Shown: positions 53,606-63,835 of the stretch, piece by piece
How positions within the stretch are numbered: position 1 is the stretch's first letter
How the letters are laid out: each line of letters begins with the position of its first letter
NCBI GenBank assembly: GCA_016124855.1
Contig: WGMX01000018.1
Span: 98,017-162,016, forward strand
Direction: 5' to 3'
DNA: 64,000 nucleotides
DNA from: Anaerolineaceae bacterium
GTDB lineage: Bacteria; Chloroflexota; Anaerolineae; Aggregatilineales; Phototrophicaceae
Translations under genes and position numbers: made by a program
The notes under the pieces: generated by a model
Seen by the model: the letters and a program-made list of their open reading frames with translations, nothing else
Databases searched by the model: none
What the model was told of the DNA's origin: nothing

Positions 53606-54520
53606 TTATTTCTGAACAAAACGATCCTTGAGCCACGGCTGAAGTTTTTCATAATCGGGAACTGCATGACCTTCGCCGGTGCCTTTGATATAGTCACGAT
53701 CAACCACTAACGTTTCATATCGCCCTCGATTTACGAGCGCTGGTACGACCATCGCATACATATCCAACAAGGTTAAATTCGTATCCACTGATGAACGAAG
53801 GACGGCTAAAGCTGCCGGCCATCGCAGTGGGTTAACCAGCTTCGCCAAAAGGGCGGATATTACCTGCTGCTGACGTGCCGCGCGGTGGTAGTCATCATCG
53901 GCATGTCGAGTCCGAGCATAGATCAGTGCTCGTTCGCCGTCCATTTGCTGAACCCCCATTTCAAATTTCACATACTGAACGCCGCCATCCTCAGTTGGAT
54001 ATTGGTCGTCAATAATTGTGTGTTCAACATCAACTGTAATACCACCAACCGAATCAACCAGTTGAACAAAGCCTTTAAAGTCAAGGCGAATATAACGATT
54101 AAGCTGGAGTCCAAAATCTTGCGAGATTGATTTCATAACTAACTCAGGGCCTGTTCCAGCTTGTTTTTGTTCACCTAACATATTGATGGTGTTTATACGT
54201 TGCGAACCATAATCGGGAACTTCGATAAATATGTCACGCGGAATTGAGAACAAACTCAGACGGAGCTGCGATGGCTTAACCCCGACCACCATAATACTAT
54301 CGGTGCGGGATAAGAAACCTTCGTTGGCGCGTCCATCAGTACCTAACACGACGATATTGACGGCTGAAGGCGGAAAGACCAGATAAACCAAAAGAGACAT
54401 GCCACAGCAAAAGAAAGGTGTTAGTAAAATCCAGAGCAGAAGCCACCGGCGAGGCTGCCGAAGGAATCTTTGGGCATAGGTTTGGCGACGGGGAAGTGTG
54501 TCGGCGGTTGGGGAAGTCAT
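53606..54520 (-). CDS. LytR-CpsA-Psr (LCP) family protein 2
   Basis: 304 aa. A short cytoplasmic N-terminus (RQTYAQRFLRQPRRW) leads to a transmembrane helix (LLLWILLTPFFCCGMSLLVYLVF) and the LCP domain: NIVVLGTDGRANEGFLSRTDSIMVVGV, FSIPRDIFIEVPDYG, RINTINMLGE, VDSVGGITVDVEH, and IYARTRHADDDYHRAARQQQ. It lacks the long Pro-rich N-terminus of LCP 1 and is shorter. It attaches glycopolymers to peptidoglycan. Its ATG overlaps the stop of pfkA (ATGA), so the two are translated together. Confidence 0.9.
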   Translation of the reverse strand: MTSPTADTLPRRQTYAQRFLRQPRRWLLLWILLTPFFCCGMSLLVYLVFPPSAVNIVVLGTDGRANEGFLSRTDSIMVVGVKPSQLRLSLFSIPRDIFIEVPDYGSQRINTINMLGEQKQAGTGPELVMKSISQDFGLQLNRYIRLDFKGFVQLVDSVGGITVDVEHTIIDDQYPTEDGGVQYVKFEMGVQQMDGERALIYARTRHADDDYHRAARQQQVISALLAKLVNPLRWPAALAVLRSSVDTNLTLLDMYAMVVPALVNRGRYETLVVDRDYIKGTGEGHAVPDYEKLQPWLKDRFVQK

Positions 54521-55590
54521 CCGAACACTACTCCGAGATCACGCGCCATTTGAACTGTTTCACCGTTCGCATCGACGAATTTCATTTTTATAGCATCTTC
54601 TATTTTGACGGCTGACATTTGCGTCCCCTGTAAAGCAACCATGTAACCCCATTTTTCCTGCGCAATCAAGTGTACGGCAGCCGAACCAAAACGCGTTGCC
54701 AACCAACGATCATAGGGCGTGGGTTGACCGCCACGCTGGACATGACCTAAAACGGTAACCCGAACTTCAGAGCCAACGCAATCGGCCAGTAGATCGCCTA
54801 CTACATGCCCTACTCCACCGAGACGTGCGCCCGAAGCACTACTCATGAACTGCTGCTGACCGCCAATTGGGGCAGCACCTTCCGCAACGATGATCAGGCT
54901 GTGGTTACGACCTGAAAGTTTTAGCTGACGGATTTTCTGGCAGACAACTTCAATATCAAAAGGGATTTCAGGTATCAAGATTGCGTCCGCTCCACCTGCA
55001 ACACCGGCATGTAAAGCAATCCACCCCGCATCTCGCCCCATCACTTCTAAGACCATCACCCGATGATGACTTTCGGCGGTGGTTTGCAATTTATCTAAGG
55101 CTTCTGTGGCTGTATTAATGGCTGTATCAAAACCAAAGGTTATGTCGGTTCCACCAATATCGTTATCAATTGTTTTAGGTACACCCACTATATGGGCGCC
55201 CAGATTGACAAGCTTGTTGGCAATGGCCATCGTACCGTCTCCGCCCGCAACCAGCAGACCATCCAAGCCGAACTCTGACATACGCGAGATGGCAATATGA
55301 GAAACATCCTCGTACTCAATTTTGCCGTCAGCAAGTTGTTTAGGATGCGCAAACGGACTGCCGCGATTAACCGTCCCCAGAATAGTTCCACCCCGAGCCA
55401 ACAACTCACGTACATCTTTTTCCTGTAAATCGACAGTCGGCTGTCCTTCATAGAGGCCGTCAAATCCGCGCGTGATTCCAACAACGTCCCAATGGTAGTG
55501 ATTACGAGCGGTCAATACAGCCGCACGAATGACCGCGTTTAAGCCGGGAGCATCTCCACCGCCCGTAAGAATGCCTATTCGTTTGGACAC
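54517..55590 (-). CDS. pfkA: 6-phosphofructokinase
   Basis: 357 aa. It phosphorylates fructose 6-phosphate in glycolysis. ILTGGGDAPGLNAVIRA binds the nucleotide, VAGGDGTMAIA and VPKTIDNDIGGTD hold the catalytic Asp, EVMGRDAGWIALH and GHVQRGGQPTPYDRW bind substrate. In known enzymes Gly in GGDGT favours ATP over pyrophosphate, while Lys in PKTIDND is the pyrophosphate-type residue; the Gly/Lys pairing occurs in ATP-using group III enzymes. ATP use is therefore likely but not certain. It is the first gene of a two-gene unit with LCP 2. Confidence 0.94.
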   Translation of the reverse strand: MSKRIGILTGGGDAPGLNAVIRAAVLTARNHYHWDVVGITRGFDGLYEGQPTVDLQEKDVRELLARGGTILGTVNRGSPFAHPKQLADGKIEYEDVSHIAISRMSEFGLDGLLVAGGDGTMAIANKLVNLGAHIVGVPKTIDNDIGGTDITFGFDTAINTATEALDKLQTTAESHHRVMVLEVMGRDAGWIALHAGVAGGADAILIPEIPFDIEVVCQKIRQLKLSGRNHSLIIVAEGAAPIGGQQQFMSSASGARLGGVGHVVGDLLADCVGSEVRVTVLGHVQRGGQPTPYDRWLATRFGSAAVHLIAQEKWGYMVALQGTQMSAVKIEDAIKMKFVDANGETVQMARDLGVVFG

Positions 55591-55697
55591 ATTTACCTCT
55601 CACATGATGTGTACCGGATATGGGGCTTTAGCCGACCATTAATAAAAGACCAACCCTTAGAAGTGACAAAAGCCTCGTTGATTACCTGTTTCTGAGT

Positions 55698-56588
55698 TTA
55701 TGAGGAATAGCGTTTCCAATCACTGTTATCCGGCGACAAACTGTAGACACCCCCACGCGCGTCGCCTATGAATATCATGCCGTCTGACCCAAGCTGCACC
55801 TGCGGTGTAAAAGGAATTTCTGCTTCGGTAACAGCCCAGCCCAAACGATCCCGAATGGTAGATTGCCCACGCCAGAGCAAGCCAAACCCACGTCGAGGCT
55901 GAAATGTGAAAGGTGGTGCATTGTTAAAGGCCGGGTCAGTATCGGCCATTCCATCGGCAAAGGTGTCATTAAAAACCTGCCAACGAGGCGCATTGGCACT
56001 ATCATACAGCACGTAAATCGCGTCCTGCTGTGCAATCCATATCATCGCGCCATTCTGAAATTGTAGAAATGCGCCGGGACTTACCAACGGCGGATTCATG
56101 GCACAGCTATTGGGGCGGAAACCGCTGAAAAACCATGGTGTCACACAGGCCTGACCTTTCGGGTTAACATTTATGGCGGTGGGAATAGGTACCACTCCGC
56201 CGGAAACAACGTTCGGCGGTGCCGTTACATAAATGACGTTACTGGTCGCCGTTGGAGGCAACGTTGGTCGCGGCGTTGAGGTTGGTGTCCAACTGGGCGT
56301 TATGCTCGGGGTTTGAGTCGGGGTTTTGCTAGGCGGCAGCGTTGGTGTGACCAATACAAAATTTGATTTTGGGGTGGTGCTGGCTATGGGCGTCGTGAGT
56401 TCAACAGTCGAAATAGCAATTGGAATCGGTGAAGGCGTCGCGCTCAAAGCGCGAGTCGGCGCAGGGGTAGTCGCCGCAAGAGTCACTTCCTGAACGAGTA
56501 GTGGGCCGTTGTTAAGGGCAGTTCGTTCGGGACTACAGGCTACAAGCAGCAGTAAAACCATGAAAATAACTAGCGGGCGTTTGCCCAT
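55698..56588 (-). CDS. Lipoprotein with Thr/Pro-rich linker
   Basis: 296 aa. The start MGKRPLVIFMVLLLLVACSPE gives a signal sequence with lipobox LVAC (Cys ~18). A linker of about 95 residues is made of TPTLPP, TPTQTPS and TPTSTPRPTLPP units, as in surface proteins of this bacterial group. The C-terminal 150 residues (NPKGQACVTPWFFSGFRPNSCAM, FLQFQNGAMIWIAQQDAIYVLYD, RRGFGLLWRGQSTIRDRLGWA) are an unrecognised domain with two Cys. It should be on the outer face of the cell, role unknown. It is followed downstream by pfkA after about 100 bp. Confidence 0.75.
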   Translation of the reverse strand: MGKRPLVIFMVLLLLVACSPERTALNNGPLLVQEVTLAATTPAPTRALSATPSPIPIAISTVELTTPIASTTPKSNFVLVTPTLPPSKTPTQTPSITPSWTPTSTPRPTLPPTATSNVIYVTAPPNVVSGGVVPIPTAINVNPKGQACVTPWFFSGFRPNSCAMNPPLVSPGAFLQFQNGAMIWIAQQDAIYVLYDSANAPRWQVFNDTFADGMADTDPAFNNAPPFTFQPRRGFGLLWRGQSTIRDRLGWAVTEAEIPFTPQVQLGSDGMIFIGDARGGVYSLSPDNSDWKRYSS

Positions 56589-56719
56589 TCCAAATATCCT
56601 CGTTTATAAGCCAATTCACCATCCGATTGTATGCGCCAAGAACCTATTGTGCAATTGGCTTAAAGAGCGGCGTGGGTGTATCCTTGTAACCATAATCTTA
56701 TCAAATCAAGAGGATTAGT

Positions 56720-57121
56720 ATGACGAGACGCCGGTCGAGTTATTCCCGCAGCCGAGGCAGCAGTCGTTCGCGAAGTGGAGGTTACAGCCGCAGTAAAAGT
56801 TATGCCGAAGAACGTGTAGAGCGCTTGACATGGGTTTTTCTGGTATTAGCCATTGCGGGTGTGCAAATTTTACAACAAGGCGGTATGGTTTTACCAAATT
56901 GGACAATTCCTTTTGCAGGATGCGTGGTATTACTGGGTTCGGGAATGTATCAATACTCAAAACGCTGGCGTGTTGCTCCGACCACATGGTTAGCAGGAGC
57001 GCTGTTAGCCGGCATGACACTCATCAATTTATATATTAGCCCGGGAAGCAGTTTCCTAGGCATATCCCTAATTGTGTTTGCGGGCGTAATTTTGATGGGC
57101 TTATTGACAGGCGAAACTTAG
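56720..57121 (+). CDS. Small polytopic membrane protein with Ser/Arg-rich N-terminus
   Basis: 133 aa, not recognised. The first 35 residues are nearly all Ser, Arg and Tyr (RRRSSYSRSRGSSRSRSGGY), followed by four hydrophobic helices: LTWVFLVLAIAGVQIL, IPFAGCVVLLGSGMYQY, TTWLAGALLAGMTLINLYI and GISLIVFAGVILMGLLTG. The basic N-terminus is probably cytoplasmic and could bind nucleic acid or acidic lipid. AGAGGA lies seven bases before ATG 56720. It precedes the PucR-type regulator by 55 bp on the same strand. Confidence 0.7.
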   Translation: MTRRRSSYSRSRGSSRSRSGGYSRSKSYAEERVERLTWVFLVLAIAGVQILQQGGMVLPNWTIPFAGCVVLLGSGMYQYSKRWRVAPTTWLAGALLAGMTLINLYISPGSSFLGISLIVFAGVILMGLLTGET

Positions 57122-57175
57122 ACATATTGAAACAAAGTGGTCGGGCTTTCTTTTTGACAGATTAACGGATAGAAC

Positions 57176-58828
57176 ATGGCAGATAGTGCACACATTACAA
57201 CCGTAGAAGATGTTCGCAAATTGGGACTGCCGCTTGGAACGAAAGTGGTCGCAGGTGACGGATTGTTGAATCGACCCGTGTCGTGGGCGACCGTTTTTTA
57301 TCCTGAAACCCACGTTACGAATAAAACACTTCAACGGGGTGAAATCATATTGGTTGCCCAAGCAGAATCGGACACATCGACAGTCGTGACCGATGTTGAA
57401 ATCCTGCGCTGGGCATCGGACATGCAGGCCGCGGCAATTGTCCTGAGTGACAATGCTCATTCGACATTGATTGCCGAAGCCAATGCCATCGGCATGACGG
57501 TGATGGTTCTGCCTGCTGGAAGCCGAATCCGGTTAGTGGAGAAAGCAGTCATCAGTTTATTAGTTGACCGCAAGGGGCAAATTGAGCGACGGGCTACCCA
57601 GATTTACCGGCAACTTACGCAAATCTCCTCACGGAATGAGGGGATGGCTGAACTGGTCGGCGCAATGGCACGGCTAACTAATAAAGCTATCGTCGTTCAG
57701 GATAAGCGGCTAAGGATCATTGAAAGTACAGTTCAGCCGCAGTTTATCGGCAATTGGGATGATATTGAGCAATTTTTGAAAAATGTTTACAACCTGCCGG
57801 TCGAAATGCAAGACCGGCAACGAGTGGCGGAAATTGATAATCCGGTACTGCTGCAATCAATCCCTACCCCGGGTTTGGCGCGGTTGGTTTCGCCCATTAT
57901 CACGAAGAATATCGGGCGTGGTTATCTATCCATAATCGGGCGTGATACCGAATTGGATGATATTGATTTGCTGGTTGCAGAACATGGCGCGGCTGCCTGC
58001 GCATTGGAAATGGCAAAAGCCAAAGCGATCAGTGATACAGAAAAGCGTTTACGCGGCACGTTTCTTGACCGACTGCTGATCGGAGACGTGAGTTTACAAG
58101 AAGCCATCCGGCAAGGTGAACGGTTCGAGCATGATATGACGCAAACGCATCTGGCGATTGTGTTGGCGTGGCAAGGCGAAAAGACTCCTTCGAACCGGCG
58201 CTTGGAAACATTGGTGAACGGTGTGGTCGCCAGCCAGCACGCCAGTGCACTGGTATGGCAGCGTGAACGCGAAAATGAGCTGCTGGTATTTCATGCGACA
58301 TCATCGGATGTTAAAGAGACGGTTGAGGCCAGCATCAAACTGGCAAAAGCCTTCACCTCCGAAGTGCAGCGTCAATATCCGGGAGCGCGGGTAGCCGTTG
58401 GTTTAGGACAAGCCGCACGCGACATCACTGCATGGCGAAATAGTCACCGAGACGCTGTGCAGGCATTGGAACTAGCCGCACGCTTGCACACAGATACGCC
58501 CCTGTATATTGGTGACCTAGGTGTGTATCAGTTGATCCTGAGTTTGTCTGACCGTGATAAACTGCTGGCGTTTTGCCAAAAAACGTTGGGTGCGCTGGAA
58601 GATTATGATCACCGGCAGAATGCTGATCTTATCAAAACGTTAGAGGCATTTTTCGCCTGTCATGGGAATTTGAGCCAAACAGCAGATATGTTGATTGTGC
58701 ATCGCAATACCTTGCTGTATCGCATGAACCGGATTAACGATATTGCACAAATCGAATTGGAACGCCCCGAAATTCGACTGGCTTTGCATCTAGCGCTTAC
58801 CATTCGCCGTCTGCTTACAATGAACTGA
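57176..58828 (+). CDS. PucR-family transcriptional regulator
   Basis: 550 aa. The N-terminal PucR domain (TTVEDVRKLGLPLGTKVVAGDGLLNRPVSWATVF, then LQRGEIILVAQAESD) is followed by a helical linker, a GAF-like region (NKAIVVQDKRLRIIESTVQPQFIGNWDDI) and a GGDEF-like/CdaR middle with VAVGLGQAARDITAWRNSHRDAVQALELA. The C-terminal helix-turn-helix is FFACHGNLSQTADMLIVHRNTLLYRMNRI. PucR proteins control purine or other nitrogen use. The glutamate synthase gene starts 300 bp downstream and may be under nitrogen control, but no link is shown. Confidence 0.85.
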   Translation: MADSAHITTVEDVRKLGLPLGTKVVAGDGLLNRPVSWATVFYPETHVTNKTLQRGEIILVAQAESDTSTVVTDVEILRWASDMQAAAIVLSDNAHSTLIAEANAIGMTVMVLPAGSRIRLVEKAVISLLVDRKGQIERRATQIYRQLTQISSRNEGMAELVGAMARLTNKAIVVQDKRLRIIESTVQPQFIGNWDDIEQFLKNVYNLPVEMQDRQRVAEIDNPVLLQSIPTPGLARLVSPIITKNIGRGYLSIIGRDTELDDIDLLVAEHGAAACALEMAKAKAISDTEKRLRGTFLDRLLIGDVSLQEAIRQGERFEHDMTQTHLAIVLAWQGEKTPSNRRLETLVNGVVASQHASALVWQRERENELLVFHATSSDVKETVEASIKLAKAFTSEVQRQYPGARVAVGLGQAARDITAWRNSHRDAVQALELAARLHTDTPLYIGDLGVYQLILSLSDRDKLLAFCQKTLGALEDYDHRQNADLIKTLEAFFACHGNLSQTADMLIVHRNTLLYRMNRINDIAQIELERPEIRLALHLALTIRRLLTMN

Positions 58829-59128
58829 AAAACACAATCTGCTATTTAAGACGCATTATAAGGGCGCTTATGCGCTCTTTTTGTTGTGTACGACTTCCGT
58901 ACTTCGCAGAGACAAATCGACAATGTGAAATGAAAAAGACCGTCAAAGGAGGGATGTCAATACAATCTATGCAATTTGCACGATTTGAGGGGGATCAGCT
59001 TAGAGTAGATTATCCGTATATTTCTTGATGTTTTCACGTTAAATTATCACCAATAAAAAAACCTTTATTTTTAGGTGAAGTAACCAAATAACACATGTAA
59101 GGAATGTGACATCAAGGAGCCAATGACA
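58829..59128. other. Spacer upstream of gltB
   Basis: It holds the terminator at 58861-58883, an AT-rich stretch (58980-59100) with TTATTTTTAG-like sequence, and AAGGAG at 59114-59119 before gltB. I could not assign a promoter or operator. Confidence 0.4.
58861..58883 (+). terminator. Terminator after the PucR-type gene
   Basis: AGGGCGC (58861-58867) pairs with GCGCTCT (58872-58878; one G-T pair), followed by TTTTTG. Confidence 0.75.
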
Positions 59129-62100
59129 ATGCCGCAAGAAAACCCATCAGAATGTACGGAATTTCCCCTACATCGTATTGACACACAGGAACATGATGCC
59201 TGTGCTTTAATCTGTGCGGTTCGTAAGGGCGGACAACCCACACATGGGAATGTTAAGCGAACTATTGAAGCGCTCACCCGCATGGGACATCGCACGGGTA
59301 TCGTCGATGGTGAGGGCGACGGTGTTGGGATTTTGACGGATATTCCCCGTCAATTGTGGGTCAAGCGGTTAGCGCGCGCGGGGCTGCGTTCTTCGATTGC
59401 CAGCAACCGCAATTTCTGGGTGGCACATGTCATGATTCCAGCTGCGGCTCGGGGACGTTCGCACAACTTGATCGAACGCATCAGCCAGCACATTATGGCG
59501 GCGGGTCTAGACGTTATCCTTGAAGAACCGGGCATTGTCAACAGTCACATGCTTGGGCCGAATGCTCAGAAGAATGAGCCAGATTTCTGGCAAATTGCAG
59601 GAACCGGCGGCAGCATTCCACAAGAACAGTTAGAAAGCACGCTATTCCGTTTGCAAACCCAATTGGAAAAAGAACTGGGTGTTCACTTCCCGTCGTTCTC
59701 ATCGCACAGTGTGGTATACAAAGTACAGGGCACAGTCGAAATTTTGCGCCGTTATTACCCTGAGCTGCGTGACCCCGATTATGCTTCGTGCGTCACACTC
59801 GGACACGCTCGTTATTCAACGAACACCAATTCGAATTTTGAACGTGTACAGCCCTTCGGTGTAATGGGACACAACGGCGAATTCAACACGATTTCGCGCT
59901 TCCGCATGGAAGCGGGGATGATTGGTATCGCGCTCGATGCGGGCAACTCGGACTCTCAAGATGTTGATCGCGTTCTGCAAGCACTATGCATGGAATACGA
60001 TATGGATCTGATTGAGGCGATGGAATATGTGTTCCCGCCACATAAGCATGATTTGATCCAAAATCAGCCGGAAATCCATGATCTATATGAGCAAATCCGC
60101 AAGGCATTTGGGCCGTTTGCGCAAGGTCCGGCGGCAGTGGCAGGGCGTTTGGGAGATGAATGCGTCTTCAGTGTAGACGCGTTGGGTTTGCGTCCACTGT
60201 GGTTTGGCGAAAGCGAAAAGGAATACTTCGTTTCATCTGAACGGGGTGTCTATTCTCTGGATATGATGTCCACCGAGCCGAAGCCTCTAGCTCCGGGCGA
60301 GAAAATCGCGCTGAAGTTGAAGGCCGGACAAGGGCTAGATGTATATGATTATCCGGCAATTCAACGTTATGTGTTGTACCGACAACGGGAACGCACCCTG
60401 CGTGATGGCGAAAGTGGGAACGGACTTTGGACAAATCTGAATGAGATGCCGGGCAATGGTTCCCCCCTGCCAATTGGAGATCATAACTACAAGAACGGCA
60501 ACGGAGGCGGTGTGCAGGTTGCAACGGTTGGCGTAGCAGTCGCAGAAGCGACGCAGTTTGCGCCCGCTACGCTACGCACGGCGCAAGCAGTTCCATGGAT
60601 ACAACATAAGACCCCTGTTAATGCGAACACAATGGCGGCTCTCGGTTGGGAACGCTATCATGTGAATTTCATGGAGACGATTGCTGAGTCGCAAAAGGAA
60701 CAAGTCGGTTCGCTCGGTTGGGATGGGCCTCTCGCGGCTTTAAGCCAAACACGAGTGAACATCGCCGATTATTTCAAGGAAACTGTCGCTGTCGTCACTA
60801 ATCCGGCGATTGACCGCGAACGCGAAAAAGCGCAGTTCTCAGTTAGGACATTGATTGGCACTCGTCCAACAGTCGGCTCGGCGATTGATCCTCACGCCCC
60901 GCTTATCCAGCTTTCAACACCGCTCCTTTTAGGCGGTTATTCCGAGCTTGGCACAGCCGACGAAATCCGTGAAGCTGCCCAGAAAACAGGCACGATGCTC
61001 ATCGAGGATTTGTATGAAACCTTTGGTGAACGGCTGGTTACTTTCTCCAGCGCTGCGGCTATGGATGAAAATATTCAGGAAGCGGTAGACCGTCTACAAC
61101 AAGCGGCCATTGATGCCGTTTTGAACGGCGCGGCGTGTATCGTAATTGACGACAGTGAAGTTTTCAGCGGTGAAATGCTGTGGATTGACCCTCTGCTTCT
61201 GACATCGGCGATTGATCAAGCGCTGCGAAATGCCCCACATACCCCTAACCTGCGGCGACAAGTTGGTTTGGTGGTACGTTCGGGTGCGCTCCGTGATTTA
61301 CACGACTTGGCGCTGTGCATCGCATTGGGTGCAAACGGAATTGTCCCATACGCAATGTATTCGGTGGCGTTGGGTTTGGCTCCCAAGCCACCCAAAGAGA
61401 AGCCAGCAGCCGATGTGCGAGTTAAGCAATTGATGGGTTTGGTAAAAGTCCTGAACGGTGGCATTGAGAAGGCTATCTCGACGATTGGATGCCATGAACT
61501 GCGTGGCTACGGTCATTCGTTTAGTTCGATTGGTCTAGCGGTTAACGTCAACCCTTACTTCGGAACGCCAAATTACTTTGGGTCAGAGGCACGGGGTCTG
61601 ACATGGAGTGATATGAAGGCTGACGCGGAAGAGCGCGCAGCAGAACTTCGCGGCGAGAAGACGGGTAAGCTGGCAAATGCCGACCGTCTGTACCCCAAGA
61701 TGTGGAAAAAGATTGAAGATATCGCGCTAGGTGAACTTTCGCTCGAAGACTATACCAAAGAAATGTTCGAACTTGAGGCTGGTATTCCGGTAGCACTGCG
61801 GCATGTCCTCGGCTTGAAGACCGAAGATGTCGAAGAGGTGATTGACCCCGACAGCGTAGACATCACCTTTAAGGACCATACGATGCCGGTTGTGATTGGG
61901 GCGATGTCGTTCGGCTCACAGGGTGAGTTAGCCTATAAAGCCTACGCGGAAGCGGCCTATCGCTTGAATATCATTTGCGTGAACGGTGAAGGCGGCGAAC
62001 TGCCAGATGTGATGGGACGCTACCCGCGCAACCGGGGTAACCAAATCGCTTCGGCACGTTTCGGTGTCAACATCGAATTTTTGAACTCGTGTAACTATCT

Positions 62101-63835
62101 AGAAATCAAGATTGGGCAAGGCGCTAAACCCGGTGAAGGTGGTCAACTACCGGGCTACAAAGTGACCGAACAGGTGGCAGCCGCACGACATACCACGCCG
62201 GGGGTTGACTTGATTTCCCCTAGCAATAATCATGACCTGTACTCGATTGAGGATCTGGCACAACTGATTGATGAACTCAAGACGGCTAATCCCAGCGCTA
62301 AGGTATCGGTCAAAATTCCGGTTGTACCGGGCGTGGGGGTAATTGCTGTCGGCGTGGCGAAAGCTGGAGCAGACATCATCAACATCACGGGGTACGACGG
62401 CGGTACTGGCGCGGCACGGGCGCACTCACTGCGCCATGTTGGACTGCCCGCAGAAATCGGTGTGTGGTTGGCTCACCGCGCTCTGAATGAAAGTGGTCTG
62501 CGTGATGATGTTGAATTGTGGTGCGACGGGGGTATGAAGAGCGGACGTGATGTCCTGAAGATGATGTGCTTGGGCGCGAACCGCGTCGGTTTCGGTACGC
62601 TGGCAATGGTTGCGGTTGGATGCACGATCTGCCGCAAGTGCCATGAAGGTACATGCCATGTTGGTATCACCACACACATTAAGACGAAGGAAGAGGCGCT
62701 GCTCAAGGGCATCAAGCACTTCGACCCGCGTGATTACGAAAATTCGGTTGAAGGCATTTGCAATGTGTTCTATATGCTGGCAGACGACATCCGCAAGTGG
62801 ACGGCGAAACTCGGCTTCACGCGCACACAAGATGTGGTGGGACGCGCAGACCTGCTGGAACAGATCGCGATGCACGACCGGATTGACCTCAGCCCATTGA
62901 CTCGCCGCGCGCCTCAAAATATGAAGAAGGCGCTGCAACCGGGTGTGGGTGTTCGGTTGGTTCGTCCGCGTAACACACTGACCAAGCAGATTACCTCGAC
63001 GATTGCTGAACAGGTCAGCTACGGCGAACGTGAACTGACGTATGATGACGAACAAGTTATGGCGATGGATCGCGCACTCGGTACGCACTTAAACGGCGCT
63101 ATTAAGCGCAACGACTTCCCGAATGCTGATCTGATTAGTGCAGTACATTTGAACTTTAGCAACTCGGCTGTTCCGGGTAACGGTCTGGCAGCATTCCTTG
63201 ATACTCCACTGGAAGTGATGGTTGAAGGTGGTGCGCAAGATGGTGTGGCTAAGTGCGCGCGCGGTGGGACTGTTACAATCCTCAAAGGTTTGAACCATAA
63301 CGGTCAACGGTTGGACGGTTCTGTCGGTAAGAGCTTCGCTTACGGGGCGCAAGGTGGACGTTTCATCATTCAAGGGAATGCTGATACCCGTGCTTGCATC
63401 CGGTTGAGCGGTGCTGATGTGATCTTCGGTGGTGAGGTAACACGCCCACTGCGTGACGAACTCGGTGGACTGGCAGCACGCGCGAACATCAAAGGTTATG
63501 CCTGCGAGTATATGACCTCGGGACGTGTGATTGTGCTGGGCGACCCGGGGCCGTGGATGTGCGCGGGTATGTCCGGCGGCGTAATTTACCAACGGATCCA
63601 ACCGGAAATGAACTTGACCGTTGAAGCTATCCGCCGACGCATTGCTGAAGGTGCGACGGTTGATATTTTCCCATTGGATGAACGTGGATTAGCTGACGTG
63701 CGTGAACTGCTCAACATCTATATCCAAACTTTGGAAGTCAACAACCAACCAGAAACAGCGCAACATCTCTATGGATTGGTCGCGCGACCGCAAGATCATT
63801 TCGTCAAGATTGCGCCTCCGATGCGTAAGAATTAG
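59129..63835 (+). CDS. gltB: Glutamate synthase large subunit
   Basis: 1568 aa, full length. It makes two glutamates from glutamine and 2-oxoglutarate. The glutaminase Cys is in EHDACALICAV (Cys 25 from this start); most GltB proteins have CG after HDxC-like residues, so the CALIC form is unusual. LGHARYSTNTNSNFERVQPFG and GHNGEFNTI complete that domain. The central domain contains LRQVGLVVRSGALRDLHDLALC. The FMN/synthase domain has GAMSFGSQGELAYKAY, GEGGELPDV, KIGQGAKPGEGGQLPG, NITGYDGGTGAAR, and the 3Fe-4S Cys set in GCTICRKCHEGTCHVG (Cys 1165, 1168 or 1171, 1176 region). The C-terminal beta-helix ends with GVAKCARGGTVTILKG. ATG 59129 lies nine bases after AAGGAG; ATG 59123 lies three. Confidence 0.95.
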   Translation: MPQENPSECTEFPLHRIDTQEHDACALICAVRKGGQPTHGNVKRTIEALTRMGHRTGIVDGEGDGVGILTDIPRQLWVKRLARAGLRSSIASNRNFWVAHVMIPAAARGRSHNLIERISQHIMAAGLDVILEEPGIVNSHMLGPNAQKNEPDFWQIAGTGGSIPQEQLESTLFRLQTQLEKELGVHFPSFSSHSVVYKVQGTVEILRRYYPELRDPDYASCVTLGHARYSTNTNSNFERVQPFGVMGHNGEFNTISRFRMEAGMIGIALDAGNSDSQDVDRVLQALCMEYDMDLIEAMEYVFPPHKHDLIQNQPEIHDLYEQIRKAFGPFAQGPAAVAGRLGDECVFSVDALGLRPLWFGESEKEYFVSSERGVYSLDMMSTEPKPLAPGEKIALKLKAGQGLDVYDYPAIQRYVLYRQRERTLRDGESGNGLWTNLNEMPGNGSPLPIGDHNYKNGNGGGVQVATVGVAVAEATQFAPATLRTAQAVPWIQHKTPVNANTMAALGWERYHVNFMETIAESQKEQVGSLGWDGPLAALSQTRVNIADYFKETVAVVTNPAIDREREKAQFSVRTLIGTRPTVGSAIDPHAPLIQLSTPLLLGGYSELGTADEIREAAQKTGTMLIEDLYETFGERLVTFSSAAAMDENIQEAVDRLQQAAIDAVLNGAACIVIDDSEVFSGEMLWIDPLLLTSAIDQALRNAPHTPNLRRQVGLVVRSGALRDLHDLALCIALGANGIVPYAMYSVALGLAPKPPKEKPAADVRVKQLMGLVKVLNGGIEKAISTIGCHELRGYGHSFSSIGLAVNVNPYFGTPNYFGSEARGLTWSDMKADAEERAAELRGEKTGKLANADRLYPKMWKKIEDIALGELSLEDYTKEMFELEAGIPVALRHVLGLKTEDVEEVIDPDSVDITFKDHTMPVVIGAMSFGSQGELAYKAYAEAAYRLNIICVNGEGGELPDVMGRYPRNRGNQIASARFGVNIEFLNSCNYLEIKIGQGAKPGEGGQLPGYKVTEQVAAARHTTPGVDLISPSNNHDLYSIEDLAQLIDELKTANPSAKVSVKIPVVPGVGVIAVGVAKAGADIINITGYDGGTGAARAHSLRHVGLPAEIGVWLAHRALNESGLRDDVELWCDGGMKSGRDVLKMMCLGANRVGFGTLAMVAVGCTICRKCHEGTCHVGITTHIKTKEEALLKGIKHFDPRDYENSVEGICNVFYMLADDIRKWTAKLGFTRTQDVVGRADLLEQIAMHDRIDLSPLTRRAPQNMKKALQPGVGVRLVRPRNTLTKQITSTIAEQVSYGERELTYDDEQVMAMDRALGTHLNGAIKRNDFPNADLISAVHLNFSNSAVPGNGLAAFLDTPLEVMVEGGAQDGVAKCARGGTVTILKGLNHNGQRLDGSVGKSFAYGAQGGRFIIQGNADTRACIRLSGADVIFGGEVTRPLRDELGGLAARANIKGYACEYMTSGRVIVLGDPGPWMCAGMSGGVIYQRIQPEMNLTVEAIRRRIAEGATVDIFPLDERGLADVRELLNIYIQTLEVNNQPETAQHLYGLVARPQDHFVKIAPPMRKN

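Noticed and set aside
62426..63088. 220-codon open frame antisense to gltB
   Set aside because: Shadow of gltB; no motif or start site.
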